Below are positions 44,009-53,288 of a DNA stretch of 64,000 bases, piece by piece. This DNA comes from REEB95 sp963785735 (GTDB lineage Bacteria; Pseudomonadota; Alphaproteobacteria; ATCC43930; CGMCC-115725). The stretch covers positions 2,108,001 to 2,172,000 of the forward strand of contig CAWAWJ010000001.1 of the NCBI GenBank assembly GCA_963785735.1, written 5' to 3'. Below the pieces are notes generated by a model. That model searched no databases. It saw only the letters and a list, made by a program, of their open reading frames with translations, and was not told the origin of the DNA. A program made the translations under genes and the position numbers. Position 1 is the stretch's first letter, and every line of letters begins with the position of its first letter.

Positions 44009-44617
44009 TCAGATCCCCTGCCCCGGCCGGACCTTGACGATCTCGACGGCCTCGGCGCGGCCGCGGCCGATCTGCCGCGATATCGTCTGGTGGCGCATGT
44101 CCTTGCGCGGCCGGAGCGTCAGCACGATGGCGCCGATCATGGCGACCAGCAGGATCATGCCCGCCGCCTGGAAGGCGTAGACGTAGTGGGTGTAGAGCAG
44201 CGCGCCCAGCGCCGCGGTGTTGGAGACGGTGCCGGGCGTCGGCGCCGCCACGATATCGGAGGATTCGGGCGCGAAGATCCAGGCGCCGAACATCAGCACC
44301 AACTCGACCAGCAGCATGAGCCCGACCAGCGCGCCGATCGGCAGATATTGCAGAAAGCCCTGGCGCAGTTCGACGAAATTGATGTCGAGCATCATCACCA
44401 CGAACAGGAACAGCACCGCGACTGCGCCGACATAGACGATGACCAGGATCATGGCGAGGAATTCCGCCCCCAGCAGCACGAACAGCCCGGCGGCGTTGAA
44501 GAAGGCCAGGATCAGGAACAGCACCGAATGCACCGGGTTGCGCGCCGAAATCACCATCACGCCCGCGGCGATGGTGATGGCGGCGAAGACATAGAAGGCA
44601 AGCGCCTGGATGATCAT
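44009..44617 (-). CDS. nuoJ: NADH-quinone oxidoreductase subunit J
   Basis: A membrane subunit of complex I with five hydrophobic helices, 202 residues from ATG 44617 (MIIQALAFYVFAAITIAAGVMVISARNPVHSVLFLILAFFNAAGLFVLLGAEFLAMILVIVYVGAVAVLFLFVVMML). The conserved pi-bulge helix YVGAVAVLFLFVVMML is intact. The C-terminus extends past the membrane (VEIVKVRPGQGI). It begins 19 bases after the nuoI stop. The frame is uninterrupted. Confidence 0.96.
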   Translation of the reverse strand: MIIQALAFYVFAAITIAAGVMVISARNPVHSVLFLILAFFNAAGLFVLLGAEFLAMILVIVYVGAVAVLFLFVVMMLDINFVELRQGFLQYLPIGALVGLMLLVELVLMFGAWIFAPESSDIVAAPTPGTVSNTAALGALLYTHYVYAFQAAGMILLVAMIGAIVLTLRPRKDMRHQTISRQIGRGRAEAVEIVKVRPGQGI

Positions 44618-44636
44618 GTCGCTTCCGATCGCCGCG

Positions 44637-45126
44637 TTATCGGTAAGGCGCGTCGAGGGAGAGATTGTCGGCGATCTCCGCCTCCCAGCGGTCGCCATTC
44701 GCCAGCAGCTTGTCCTTGTCGTAGAACAGTTCCTCGCGGGTCTCGGTGGCGAATTCGAAATTCGGCCCCTCGACGATGGCATCGACCGGGCAGGCTTCCT
44801 GGCACAAGCCGCAATAGATGCATTTGGTCATGTCGATGTCGTAGCGCGTCGTGCGCCGGCTGCCGTCGTCGCGCGGCTCGGCCTCGATGGTGATGGCGAG
44901 CGCCGGGCAGATCGCCTCGCAGAGCTTGCAGGCGATGCAGCGCTCCTCGCCGTTGGGATAGCGGCGCAGCGCGTGCTCGCCGCGAAAGCGCGGGCTGAGC
45001 GGCCCCTTTTCATAGGGATAGTTGAGCGTCACCTGGGCGCTTGAACATGTAGCGCAACGTCAGCCACATGCCCGAGACCAGCTCGTAGAGGAGCAGGGAG
45101 CGCGCGGAACGGTCGAGCATCGCCAT
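44637..45126 (-). CDS. nuoI: NADH-quinone oxidoreductase subunit I, one extra base near the N-terminus
   Basis: The ferredoxin-like subunit carrying clusters N6a and N6b: CIACKLCEAICP and CIYCGLCQEACP. The N-terminus MAMLDRSARSLLLYELVSGMWLTLRYMFK (ATG 45126, with GGAGGG upstream) is one base out of frame with VTLNYPYEKGPLSPRFRGEHALRRY. The minus strand has AAGCGCCCAGGTG with one extra C (about 45036). Deleting it gives 162 residues, the typical alphaproteobacterial NuoI length. Confidence 0.93.
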
Positions 45127-45136
45127 GATCCCTCCT

Positions 45137-46161
45137 TCAGCCCCCCGAATTCGGCAGCCAGCCGAAGGCGGTCAGCACGCCCGCCGTGACCACCAGCCAG
45201 AACAGCGACAGCGGCAGGAACACCTTCCAGCCGAGCCGCATCAGCTGGTCGTAGCGGAAGCGCGGAAACGTCGCGCGCACCCACAGGAACCCGAACAGCA
45301 CCAGGCGATATCTTGGCGAAGAACCAGATCGGGCCCGGAATCCAGTTGAAGGGCGCCACGTCGATCGGCGGCAGCCAGCCGCCCAGGAACAGGATCGCTG
45401 GTCATGGCGCTCATCAGGATCATGTTGGCGTATTCGCCGAGGAAGAAGAGCGCGAAGGGCATCGGCGGAATATTCGACGAAGAACCCGGCGACCAGCTCG
45501 GCTCTCGCCCTCGACCAGATCGAAGGGCGAGCGGTTGGTTTCGGCCAAGGCCGAGATGAAGAACATCACGAACATCGGGAAGAGCGGCAGCGCGAACCAC
45601 ATTTTGCTTTGCGCCTCGACCACGGCGGACAGGTTCAGCGAGCCGACGCAGAGCAGCACGCTCACCATGCACGAAGCCGATCGAGACCTCGTAGGACACC
45701 ATCTGCGCCGCCGAGCGCAACGCGCCGAGGAAGGCGTATTTCGAATTGGACGCCCAGCCGGCCATGATGATGCCGTAGACGCCGAGCGAGGAGATGGCGA
45801 AGAGATAGAGCATGCCGACATTGATATTGGCGAGCACCACGCCCTCGTCGAACGGGATCACCGCCCAGGCGACCAGCGCCAGAACGAAGGTCAGGATCGG
45901 CGCCGCCAGGAAGACCACCGGGTTGGCGCCGGTCGGCATGACGATTTCTTTCATGAACAGCTTGAGGCCGTCGGCCAGCGGCTGCAACAGCCCGAAGGGG
46001 CCGACCACGTTGGGGCCTTTCCGCAGCTGCGCCGCCGCCAGCACCTTGCGCTCGGCATAGGTGAGATAAGCGACCGCCAAAAGCAGCGGCACGATGATCG
46101 CCAGAATCTCGGCGAGCATCAGCGCCGTGGGCCAGCCATAGATGCGCCAGATCTCAACCAT
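45137..46161 (-). CDS. nuoH: NADH-quinone oxidoreductase subunit H, five single extra bases
   Basis: The eight-helix subunit forming the quinone-access channel. The N-terminal half is clean (VAYLTYAERKVLAAAQLRKGPNVVGPFGLLQPLADGLKLFMKE, GWASNSKYAFLGALRSAAQMVSYEVSIGFV). Pieces then alternate between frames: VSVLLCVGSLNLSAVVEAQSKMWFALPLFPMFVMFFISALAETNRSPFDLVEGES, MPFALFFLGEYANMILMSAMT, then RFRYDQLMRLGWKVF-type sequence. Extra bases lie near 45669, 45500, 45464, 45396 and 45305. Deleting the five leaves 340 codons including stop, the normal length. Confidence 0.9.
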
Positions 46162-48214
46162 GCGTGCCGGTCTTCTCCCGTTCGCGCTTCAAGGCATCGG
46201 CGCATTCCGCCATGGTGGGCGAGGCGCGGCTGATAGCGTCGGTGCGGTAGAAATCGGATATCGGATGGACGAAGGGCGAGGATTCGACCGGCCCTTCCTT
46301 GCCGAACTTGCCCCAGGCTGGGCGCGGCGCGTCGTCAATATGGGTGAAGACCGGGTTGGCCGCCGCCATGGCCCGGCGCAACGCGGCCAAGCTGTCATAG
46401 GGCAGCTTCTTGCCCAACGCCTCGGACAAAGCGCGCAGGATCGTCCAATCCTCGCGCGCATCGCCCGGCGGGAAGATGGCGCGGCGGCCCAATTGCACCC
46501 GGCCCTCGGTGTTCACGTAGGTCGCGTCTTTCTCGGTATAGGCGGCGCCCGGCAGCACCACATCGGCGCGATGGGCGCCCGCATCGCCGTGATGGCCCTG
46601 ATAGATCACGAAGGCCTTGCCCAGCCGCTTCATGTCGATCTCGTCGGCGCCCAGCAGATAGACCGCCTCGATCTCGCCCTTCTCGGCCCCCGCGAGAATG
46701 CCATCCACATCCTTGCCGCCCGGACCGGGCACGAAACCCAGATCGAGCCCGCCAACGCGCGACGCGGCGGTGTGCAGCACGTTGAAGCCGTTCCAATCCT
46801 CGCGGATCATGCCGGCGCTGTCGGCGAGCTTGCGCGCGAGATCGAGGATGGCGGCCCCGTCCTTGCGCGTGAGCGCGCCCATGCCCAGGATCAGCATCGG
46901 CTTTTTCGCCGCCTTGAGCGTCTCGCTCCAGGCATGCTTGCCGGCGGCCAGTTCTTTCAGTGTTTCCGGTCCAGCGCCAAGCTGAGCCGCCGGATAAGTA
47001 AGATCGCGCTTCGGCCCGATCACGCCCACCTTGAAGCCGCCCTGGAGCCAGCGTTTGCGCAACCGCGCATTGACGATCGCCGCCTCGACGCGCGGATTGG
47101 TTCCAATCAGAAGGCAGACATCCGCCTGCTCGATCCCGGATATCGTGGTGTTGAACACGTAACCGGCGCGGCAGGAAGGATCGAGAGATGCTCCGTCCTG
47201 GCGGCAATCGAGATGGGGCGAGCCCAAAGCCGCCATCAAATCCTTCAACGCCAGCATCGCCTCGCAATCGATCAGATTGCCGGCAATCGCGGCGATGCGC
47301 GCGCCATTCACGCCCTTGAGCCGCGAGGCAATCGCGCCGAAGGCCTCCGCCCAGGAAGCCGGCTCGAGCTTGCCCGCTTTCCGCACGAAAACCCGGTCGA
47401 GGCGGCGCTTCAGCAAACCATCCACCGCGAAGCGCGTCTTGTCGGAAATCCATTCCTCGTTGACGTCCTCATTGAGGCGCGGCAGCACGCGCAACACCGC
47501 CGGCCCGCGCGCATCGACGCGGATGTTCGATCCCACCGCGTCGAGCACGTCGACGCTTTCGGTCTTGGTCAGCTCCCAGGGCCGGGCGACGAAGGCGTAG
47601 GGCTTCGCGGTCAGCGCGCCGACCGGGCAGAGATCGATGATGTTGGCCGAAAGCTCCGAGGTCAGCGATTTCTCGATATAGGTGCCGATCTCCATGTTCT
47701 CGCCGCGGCCCGTCGCGCCCAAATCCTCAACACCGGCGATCTCGGTGGCGAAGCGGATGCAGCGGGTGCAGTGGATGCAACGCGTCATCGCCGTCGCAAC
47801 CAGAGGCCCGAAATCCTTTTCCTTCACCGCGCGCTTTTTTTCCGAATAGCGGCTGCGGTCGAAGCCATAAGCCATGGCCTGATCCTGCAAATCGCATTCG
47901 CCGCCCTGGTCGCAGATCGGACAGTCGAGCGGATGATTGATGAGCAGGAATTCCATCACGCCGTGGCGCGCCTTCTTGGCCTTCTCGCTGTCGGTCAGGA
48001 TCACCATGCCGTCGGCCGCGGGCATCGCGCAGGACGCGATGGGCTTGGGCGCCTTTTCCTGTTCCACCAGGCACATGCGGCAATTGCCGGCGATGGCGAG
48101 GCGCTGGTGGAAGCAGAAAAACGGCACCTCGAACCCCGCCTGCTGGCAGGCCTGGAGCACCGTCACGCCGGCCGGCACCTCGACCGCTTTTCCGTTGATG
48201 GTCAGTTTCGGCAT
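46154..48214 (-). CDS. nuoG: NADH-quinone oxidoreductase subunit G
   Basis: The largest peripheral-arm subunit, 686 residues, carrying cluster N1b ([2Fe-2S]: CRMCLVEQEKAPKPIASC with upstream cysteines), N5 (HPLDCPICDQGGECDLQ) and N4 (CIHCTRCIRFATEIAG). The rest is a molybdopterin-oxidoreductase-like domain lacking a cofactor (ADVCLLIGTNPRVEAAIVNARLRKRW). The last bases overlap the nuoH start. The frame is intact. Confidence 0.97.
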   Translation of the reverse strand: MPKLTINGKAVEVPAGVTVLQACQQAGFEVPFFCFHQRLAIAGNCRMCLVEQEKAPKPIASCAMPAADGMVILTDSEKAKKARHGVMEFLLINHPLDCPICDQGGECDLQDQAMAYGFDRSRYSEKKRAVKEKDFGPLVATAMTRCIHCTRCIRFATEIAGVEDLGATGRGENMEIGTYIEKSLTSELSANIIDLCPVGALTAKPYAFVARPWELTKTESVDVLDAVGSNIRVDARGPAVLRVLPRLNEDVNEEWISDKTRFAVDGLLKRRLDRVFVRKAGKLEPASWAEAFGAIASRLKGVNGARIAAIAGNLIDCEAMLALKDLMAALGSPHLDCRQDGASLDPSCRAGYVFNTTISGIEQADVCLLIGTNPRVEAAIVNARLRKRWLQGGFKVGVIGPKRDLTYPAAQLGAGPETLKELAAGKHAWSETLKAAKKPMLILGMGALTRKDGAAILDLARKLADSAGMIREDWNGFNVLHTAASRVGGLDLGFVPGPGGKDVDGILAGAEKGEIEAVYLLGADEIDMKRLGKAFVIYQGHHGDAGAHRADVVLPGAAYTEKDATYVNTEGRVQLGRRAIFPPGDAREDWTILRALSEALGKKLPYDSLAALRRAMAAANPVFTHIDDAPRPAWGKFGKEGPVESSPFVHPISDFYRTDAISRASPTMAECADALKREREKTGTHG

Positions 48215-48218
48215 GGCA

Positions 48219-49505
48219 TTACTCCGCCGCCATTTTGCGGTATTCGCGGATACGCCGCTCCATCTCGGGGCGGAAATGGCGGATCAGCCCCTGTATCGGC
48301 CAGGCGGCGGCGTCGCCCAGCGCGCAGATGGTGTGGCCCTCGACCTCGTAGGTCACGTCCAGCAGCATGTCGATCTCGCGGGTCTCAGCCTCGCCCTTGA
48401 CCATGCGCTCCATCACCCGCCACATCCAGCCCGCGCCTTCGCGGCAAGGCGTGCATTGGCCGCAGCTTTCATGCTTGTAGAATTGAGACAGGCGCGCGAT
48501 CGCCTTGACGATGTCGGCCGATTTATCCATCACGATCACGGCGGCGGTGCCAAGGCCGGATTTAACGTCCTTGAGCGCGTCGAAATCCATCAGAACGGTG
48601 TCGCAGATCGATTTCGGGATCACCGGCACGGAAGAGCCACCCGGAATCACGGCCAGGAGATTGTTCCAGCCGCCGCGCACGCCGCCCGCGTATTTCTCGA
48701 TCAGCTCCTTGAGCGGAATGCCCATCGCCTCCTCGACGTTGCACGGTTTTTCAACGTGCCCGGAGATGCAATAGATCTTGGTGCCTTCGTTCTTGGGCCG
48801 GCCGATGGCGGCGAACCAGGCGCCGCCCCGGCGCAAAATCTCGGGCACAACAGCAATGCTCTCGACATTGTTGACCGTGGTGGGACACCCATAGAGGCCG
48901 ACGCCGGCCGGGAAAGGCGGCTTCAGGCGCGGCTGGCCCTTCTTGCCTTCGAGCGATTCCAGAAGGGCGGTTTCCTCGCCGCAGATATAGGCGCCGGCGC
49001 CGCGATGGAGATAAAGCTCGAAATCGAAACCCGAGCCGCAGGCGTTTCTACCTATGAGATTTGCCGCATAGGCCTCGTCGATAGCGGCCTGAAGGTTCAC
49101 CGCCTCGTTGTAGAACTCGCCGCGGATATAGATGTAACAGGCATGGGCGCCCATCGCGACCGAGGCCAGCAAAGCGCCCTCGATCAGCTTGTGCGGATCG
49201 AAGCGCAATATGTCGCGGTCCTTGCAGGTGCCGGGTTCGCTTTCATCCGCGTTGACGACGAGATAGCAAGGCCGGTCGGCGGCCTTGGGCATGAAGGACC
49301 ATTTGAGGCCGGTGGGGAAACCCGCGCCACCGCGCCCGCGCAGGCCCGAGGCCTTGACCTCGTTGATGATCCAATCGCGGCCCTTGAGGATCAATTCCTT
49401 GGTGCCGTTCCAATCGCCGCGCTTGCGCGCGCCCATCGCGCCGTCCAAGCGCCAGTCGAACTGCCCGTAGAGATTGGTGAAGATGCGGTCCTTGTCGGCG
49501 AGCAT
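48219..49505 (-). CDS. nuoF: NADH-quinone oxidoreductase subunit F
   Basis: The NADH- and FMN-binding subunit, 428 residues from ATG 49505 (MLADKDRIFTNLYGQ). Motifs: GLRGRGGAGFPTGLKW (NADH/FMN), VVNADESEPGTCKDR, GAGAYICGEETALLESLEG and the N3 cluster ESCGQCTPCREG. The start overlaps the nuoE stop (TAATG). Electrons pass from FMN to NuoE and NuoG clusters. The frame is intact. Confidence 0.97.
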   Translation of the reverse strand: MLADKDRIFTNLYGQFDWRLDGAMGARKRGDWNGTKELILKGRDWIINEVKASGLRGRGGAGFPTGLKWSFMPKAADRPCYLVVNADESEPGTCKDRDILRFDPHKLIEGALLASVAMGAHACYIYIRGEFYNEAVNLQAAIDEAYAANLIGRNACGSGFDFELYLHRGAGAYICGEETALLESLEGKKGQPRLKPPFPAGVGLYGCPTTVNNVESIAVVPEILRRGGAWFAAIGRPKNEGTKIYCISGHVEKPCNVEEAMGIPLKELIEKYAGGVRGGWNNLLAVIPGGSSVPVIPKSICDTVLMDFDALKDVKSGLGTAAVIVMDKSADIVKAIARLSQFYKHESCGQCTPCREGAGWMWRVMERMVKGEAETREIDMLLDVTYEVEGHTICALGDAAAWPIQGLIRHFRPEMERRIREYRKMAAE

Positions 49506-50131
49506 TATTTCTTGCCTCCGGCGAAGGCGAGATCTTTGAGCGTGGTGGCGCCGCCCTCGGGCGCCGAGCCCTGGCGCTTTTTCACCGAGCCCGCCGGCGG
49601 GGCCTTGCCCGCTTTGAGCGCGTCGATCAGATCCGCGGCCGATTTGCCGTCGAGGTCCTCGTAGAAATCGTCGTTCACCTGGATGATCGGCGCGTTGACG
49701 CAGGCGCCCAGGCATTCGACCTCGACAATGGTGAATTGCTTGTCCGGCGTCGTCTCGCCGATGCCGATGCCGAGCTTTTTGCGGCAGGCCTCGACCACCT
49801 GGTCCGAGCCCCGGAGCCAGCACGGCGTGGTGGTGCAGATCTGGAAGAAATGCTTGCCCACGGGCTTCAAGTTGAACATGGCGTAGAACGACGCCACCTC
49901 ATAGACCCGGATCGGCGCCATGCTCAGCATCTCGGCCACCAAATCCATGGCGGCGCGCGGCAGCCAATTGCCGCTTTGGCGCTGCGCCAGATCGAGGAGC
50001 GGCAGCACCGCGCTCGCCTGGCGCCCCGCCGGATATTTGGCGATATGGGCCTCGGCCTTTCTCAGATTCTCGGGCGTGAAGGCGAAGCTCTTGGGCTGCG
50101 CCGCCGCGCCGCCGTCCCCCGGGCCGCTCAT
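49505..50131 (-). CDS. nuoE: NADH-quinone oxidoreductase subunit E
   Basis: The 24-kDa type subunit holding cluster N1a. The 208-residue protein has the thioredoxin-like [2Fe-2S] ligands in CTTTPCWLRGS and VECLGACVNAPII, and LPLLDLAQRQSGNWLPRAAMDLVAEML earlier. A C-terminal extension (KAGKAPPAGSVKKRQGSAPEGG) is common in alphaproteobacteria. The ATG overlaps the nuoD stop (ATGA). Confidence 0.96.
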   Translation of the reverse strand: MSGPGDGGAAAQPKSFAFTPENLRKAEAHIAKYPAGRQASAVLPLLDLAQRQSGNWLPRAAMDLVAEMLSMAPIRVYEVASFYAMFNLKPVGKHFFQICTTTPCWLRGSDQVVEACRKKLGIGIGETTPDKQFTIVEVECLGACVNAPIIQVNDDFYEDLDGKSAADLIDALKAGKAPPAGSVKKRQGSAPEGGATTLKDLAFAGGKK

Positions 50132-51357
50132 CGGTCGATCTCGCCGAAGACGATGTCCATCGAGCCGATGATCGCCACCAGATCGGCCAGCATGTGGCCG
50201 CGCGTCATGAAATCGGTGCCCTGGAGAAAGGCGAAGCCGGGCGCGCGGATCTTGCAGCGATAGGGACGGTTGCTGCCGTCGGAGACGACGATAAACGCCG
50301 AACTCGCCCTTGGGCGCCTCGACCGCGGTATAGGTCTCGCCCGCCGGCACGTGATAGCCCTCGGTATAGAGCTTGAAATGATGGATCAGCGCTTCCATCG
50401 ACGCCTTCATCTCGCGGCGCGGCGGCGGCGCCACCTTGCGATCGTCCACCATCACCGGGCCCGCCGGCATCTTGTCGAGCGCCTGTTTCATGATGCGGAG
50501 CGACTGGCGCATCTCTTCCATCCGCACCAGATAGCGGTCCTAACAATCGCCGTTCTTGCCGATGGGAATGTCGAAATCCATCTCGCCATAGACGTCGTAG
50601 GGCTGCGCCTTGCGCAGATCCCAGGCGATGCCCGAGCCGCGCAGCATCGGCCCGGTGAAGCCCCAATCGATCGCCTCTGCCGCGCTGACCCGGCCGATAT
50701 CGACGGTGCGCTGCTTGAAGATGCGGTTCTCGGTGAGCAGATGCTCGAGATCGTCGATCACGCTTCGGGAATTGCTCGATCCAAGCGGCAGATGTCGTCG
50801 GCCAACCCGGCCGGCAAGTCCTGATGCACGCCGCCGGGGCGGAAATAGGCCGCGTGGAGCCGCGCGCCCGAAACCCGCTCGTAGAATTCCATCAGCTTCT
50901 CGCGCTCCTCGAAGCCCCAGAGCAGCGGCGTGATGGCGCCGACATCGAGCGCGAAGGCGGTGATGTTGAGGATGTGATTGAGGATGCGCGTGATCTCGGC
51001 AAACAGCACGCGGATATACTGGGCGCGCGGCGGCGGGGTTATGCCCAGCAGTTTCTCGACCGCCAGCGCGAAGGCATGTTCCTGGCACATCGGCGAGACG
51101 TAATCGAGCCGGTCGAAATAGGGCACGGCCTGGAGATAGGTCTTGTACTCGATGAGCTTCTCGGTGCCGCGATGCAACAAGCCGATATGCGGGTCGGCGC
51201 GCTCCACCATCTCGCCGTCCATCTCGAGCACCAGGCGCAACACGCCATGGGCCGCCGGGTGCTGCGGCCCGAAATTCATGGTGAAGCTCTTGATCAGGGC
51301 GTCGGCGGTGGCTTCGGAAGCCTTGGGGCCGGAAAGGTTCGAGGCTTCGGTGGTCAT
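50128..51357 (-). CDS. nuoD: NADH-quinone oxidoreductase subunit D, with three extra bases and one in-frame TAG
   Basis: The 49-kDa type subunit lining the quinone site. The N-terminal half is clean (TMNFGPQHPAAHGVLRLVLEMDGEMVERADPHIGLLHRGTEKLIEYKTY, YVSPMCQEHAFALAVEKLLG). Extra bases near 50783 and 50762 displace the segment that should read RWIEQFPKVIDDLE. At 50542–50540 an in-frame TAG replaces a conserved tyrosine codon (GDC-stop-DRYLVRMEEMRQS). A third extra base near 50290 displaces the C-terminus (VSDGSNRPYRCKIRAPGF...GEIDR). After repair the protein is about 408 residues. Confidence 0.9.
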
Positions 51358-51971
51358 TTGGCCCCTCCTCCGCGCGGCGCCTTCTCGTCGCCGGGCAGGA
51401 TCTGGTTCATGCCTTCCCAGGGCGAGAGAAAATCGAAGCTGCGGAATTCCTGCTTGAGCTTCACCTTCTCATAGATGACGCGCTTCTGTTCCTCGTCGTA
51501 GCGCACCTCGACATAGCCCGTGAGCGGGAAGTCCTTGCGCATCGGATGGCCTTCGAAGCCGTAATCGGTGAGGATGCGCCGCAGATCGGGATGGCCCGCG
51601 AAATAGACGCCGTAGAGATCCCACACTTCGCGCTCGAACCAGCCCGCGGCGCTGTAGACCGGCGTCGCCGACGGCACCGGCGTGTCCTCGGCTGCATTCA
51701 CCTTCACGCGGATGCGGCGATTGTGCTTGAGGCTCAAGAGGTTATAGACCACCTCGAAACGCTCGCCGCGTTCCGGGTAATCGACGCCGCAAATGTCCAT
51801 GAGCTGCGCGAAGAGGCATTCCTTGTCCTCGCGCAGGAATTCGAGCGCGCGGGCCAAAGAGTCTCGCTTCACCGAGACCATCAGCTCGCCCAGCGCGATT
51901 TCGTGCTTCACGATGTCGCCCGGCAAGGAAGCCGCGAGGTGTTCGCCCAGTTCCTGGAGCGTCTTGGTCAT
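51354..51971 (-). CDS. nuoC: NADH-quinone oxidoreductase subunit C
   Basis: The 30-kDa type subunit of the peripheral arm, 205 residues. Family features: ECLFAQLMDICGVDYPERGERFEVVYNLLSLKHNRRIRVK, the signature WFEREVWDLYGVYFAGHPDLRRILTDYGFEGHPMRKDFPLTGY and EVRYDEEQKRVIYE. It overlaps nuoD by four bases (ATGA). The frame is intact. Confidence 0.97.
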   Translation of the reverse strand: MTKTLQELGEHLAASLPGDIVKHEIALGELMVSVKRDSLARALEFLREDKECLFAQLMDICGVDYPERGERFEVVYNLLSLKHNRRIRVKVNAAEDTPVPSATPVYSAAGWFEREVWDLYGVYFAGHPDLRRILTDYGFEGHPMRKDFPLTGYVEVRYDEEQKRVIYEKVKLKQEFRSFDFLSPWEGMNQILPGDEKAPRGGGAK

Positions 51972-51992
51972 GTGCGTCCCGTCACGTCCGGC

Positions 51993-52490
51993 TCAGCGCG
52001 AAAACCGGCGCTGACGGTGGATCTTCTTTTGCAGTTGCAGAATGCCGTAGAGCAGCGCCTCGGCGGTGGGCGGGCAGCCGGGCACGTAGATGTCCACCGG
52101 CACGATGCGGTCGCAGCCGCGCACCACTGAATAGGAATAATGGTAATAGCCGCCGCCATTGGCGCAGGAGCCCATCGAGATTACCCAGCGCGGCTCGGCC
52201 ATCTGGTCGTAGACCTTGCGCAACGCGGGCGCCATCTTGTTGGTGAGCGTGCCGGCGACGATCATCACGTCGGATTGGCGCGGGGAAGGCCGGAAGACGA
52301 TGCCGAAGCGGTCGAGGTCGTAGCGCGAGGCGGCGCTGTGCATCATCTCCACCGCGCAGCACGCGAGGCCGAAGGTCATCGGCCAGAGCGAGCCCGACTG
52401 CGCCCAGTTCACCAGCTGATCGACGGAGGAGAGGATGAATCCCTTGCGGCGAAGCTCGGGGAAGGTTTCGGCGGGCGCGATCACTCCCAT
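51993..52490 (-). CDS. nuoB: NADH-quinone oxidoreductase subunit B
   Basis: The subunit carrying the terminal cluster N2 next to the quinone site. The 165-residue protein shows its four cysteine ligands: the tandem pair in FGLACCAVEMMHSAASRYDLDRFG, GSCANGGGYYHYSYSVV and VDIYVPGCPPTAEALLYGI. ATG 52490 overlaps the end of nuoA by ten bases. The frame is intact. Confidence 0.97.
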   Translation of the reverse strand: MGVIAPAETFPELRRKGFILSSVDQLVNWAQSGSLWPMTFGLACCAVEMMHSAASRYDLDRFGIVFRPSPRQSDVMIVAGTLTNKMAPALRKVYDQMAEPRWVISMGSCANGGGYYHYSYSVVRGCDRIVPVDIYVPGCPPTAEALLYGILQLQKKIHRQRRFSR

Positions 52491-52846
52491 TCCAGCGCCC
52501 CCTTCTTCCACTCATAGATGAACCCGATGGTGAGCACGGCGAGGAACACCATCATCGACCAGAAGCCGAACAGGCCGAGCTTGCCCAGCGCCACCGCCCA
52601 GGGGAAGAGGAACGCCACTTCGAGATCGAAGATGATGAACAGGATCGCGACCAGGTAGAAGCGCACGTCGAATTTGGAGCGGGCGTCGGCGAAAGGCGGG
52701 AAGCCGCATTCATAGGGCGACAGTTTCTCGACGTCGGGGCGCTGGCGCGCCACGATCCACGAGGCGAGCACGATCACCACCGCCAAGCCCACGGCGACGC
52801 CGATGAAGATCAGGATTGGAAGATAGTCGCGCAGCAGGCTGTCCAT
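52481..52846 (-). CDS. nuoA: NADH-quinone oxidoreductase subunit A
   Basis: A small membrane subunit with three helices, 121 residues, and the first gene of the nuo operon. Conserved segment: RQRPDVEKLSPYECGFPPFADARSKFDVRFYLVAILFIIFDLEVAFLFPWA. ATG 52846 is preceded by AAGAGGGTTCG. The promoter would lie in the 65 bases between it and the tRNA-Asp gene, or further upstream. Confidence 0.96.
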   Translation of the reverse strand: MDSLLRDYLPILIFIGVAVGLAVVIVLASWIVARQRPDVEKLSPYECGFPPFADARSKFDVRFYLVAILFIIFDLEVAFLFPWAVALGKLGLFGFWSMMVFLAVLTIGFIYEWKKGALEWE

Positions 52847-52911
52847 CGAACCCTCTTACCCGGCTCTACGATGCTGCGCTGCAAAAAGCGGGCCGTCAAC
52901 ATCACGCGAGA

Positions 52912-52988
<77 letters not shown>

Positions 52989-53171
52989 ACAGCACCGACA
53001 CCTCGGCGGCAACTCGTACTCCGGGGCCCTAGGGGTGTCAAGCCATGCGGACCCGGATTTTGGCGGATTACCGGGCTTTTTCGCCGCATCGGAAGGCGGC
53101 GGAACCCCGGGCGCGGGCCGTCCAAAACGCGCGTGGCTTGCCGAGCCGTAGCGCGCGTCGCGCGCGAAGAC

Positions 53172-53246
53172 TGGTGGGCGATGAAGGTTTCGAACCTCCG
53201 ACCCCCTCGGTGTAAACGAGGTGCTCTACCGCTGAGCTAATCGCCC
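53172..53246 (-). tRNA. tRNA-Val (TAC)
   Basis: Minus-strand cloverleaf: acceptor GGGCGAT / ATCGCCC, D-arm TAGCTCAGCGGTAGAGC, anticodon arm with loop TTTACAC (anticodon TAC) in CCTCG...CGAGG, and T-arm GGAGGTTCGAAACCTTC. CCA is encoded at 53172–53174. It lies 183 bases upstream of tRNA-Asp. Confidence 0.95.
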
Positions 53247-53288
53247 GCGGCCGGGAGTTTAGACCAAATTTGACCTGCATTCGCGTCC

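Noticed and set aside
46142..48400. 752-codon plus-strand open frame over nuoG
   Set aside because: Antisense shadow of a clear NuoG; no recognisable domains.
40229..51357. Degenerating complex I operon
   Set aside because: Decay would bring deletions, stops and substitutions; here changes are almost all single insertions with unaltered residues between.
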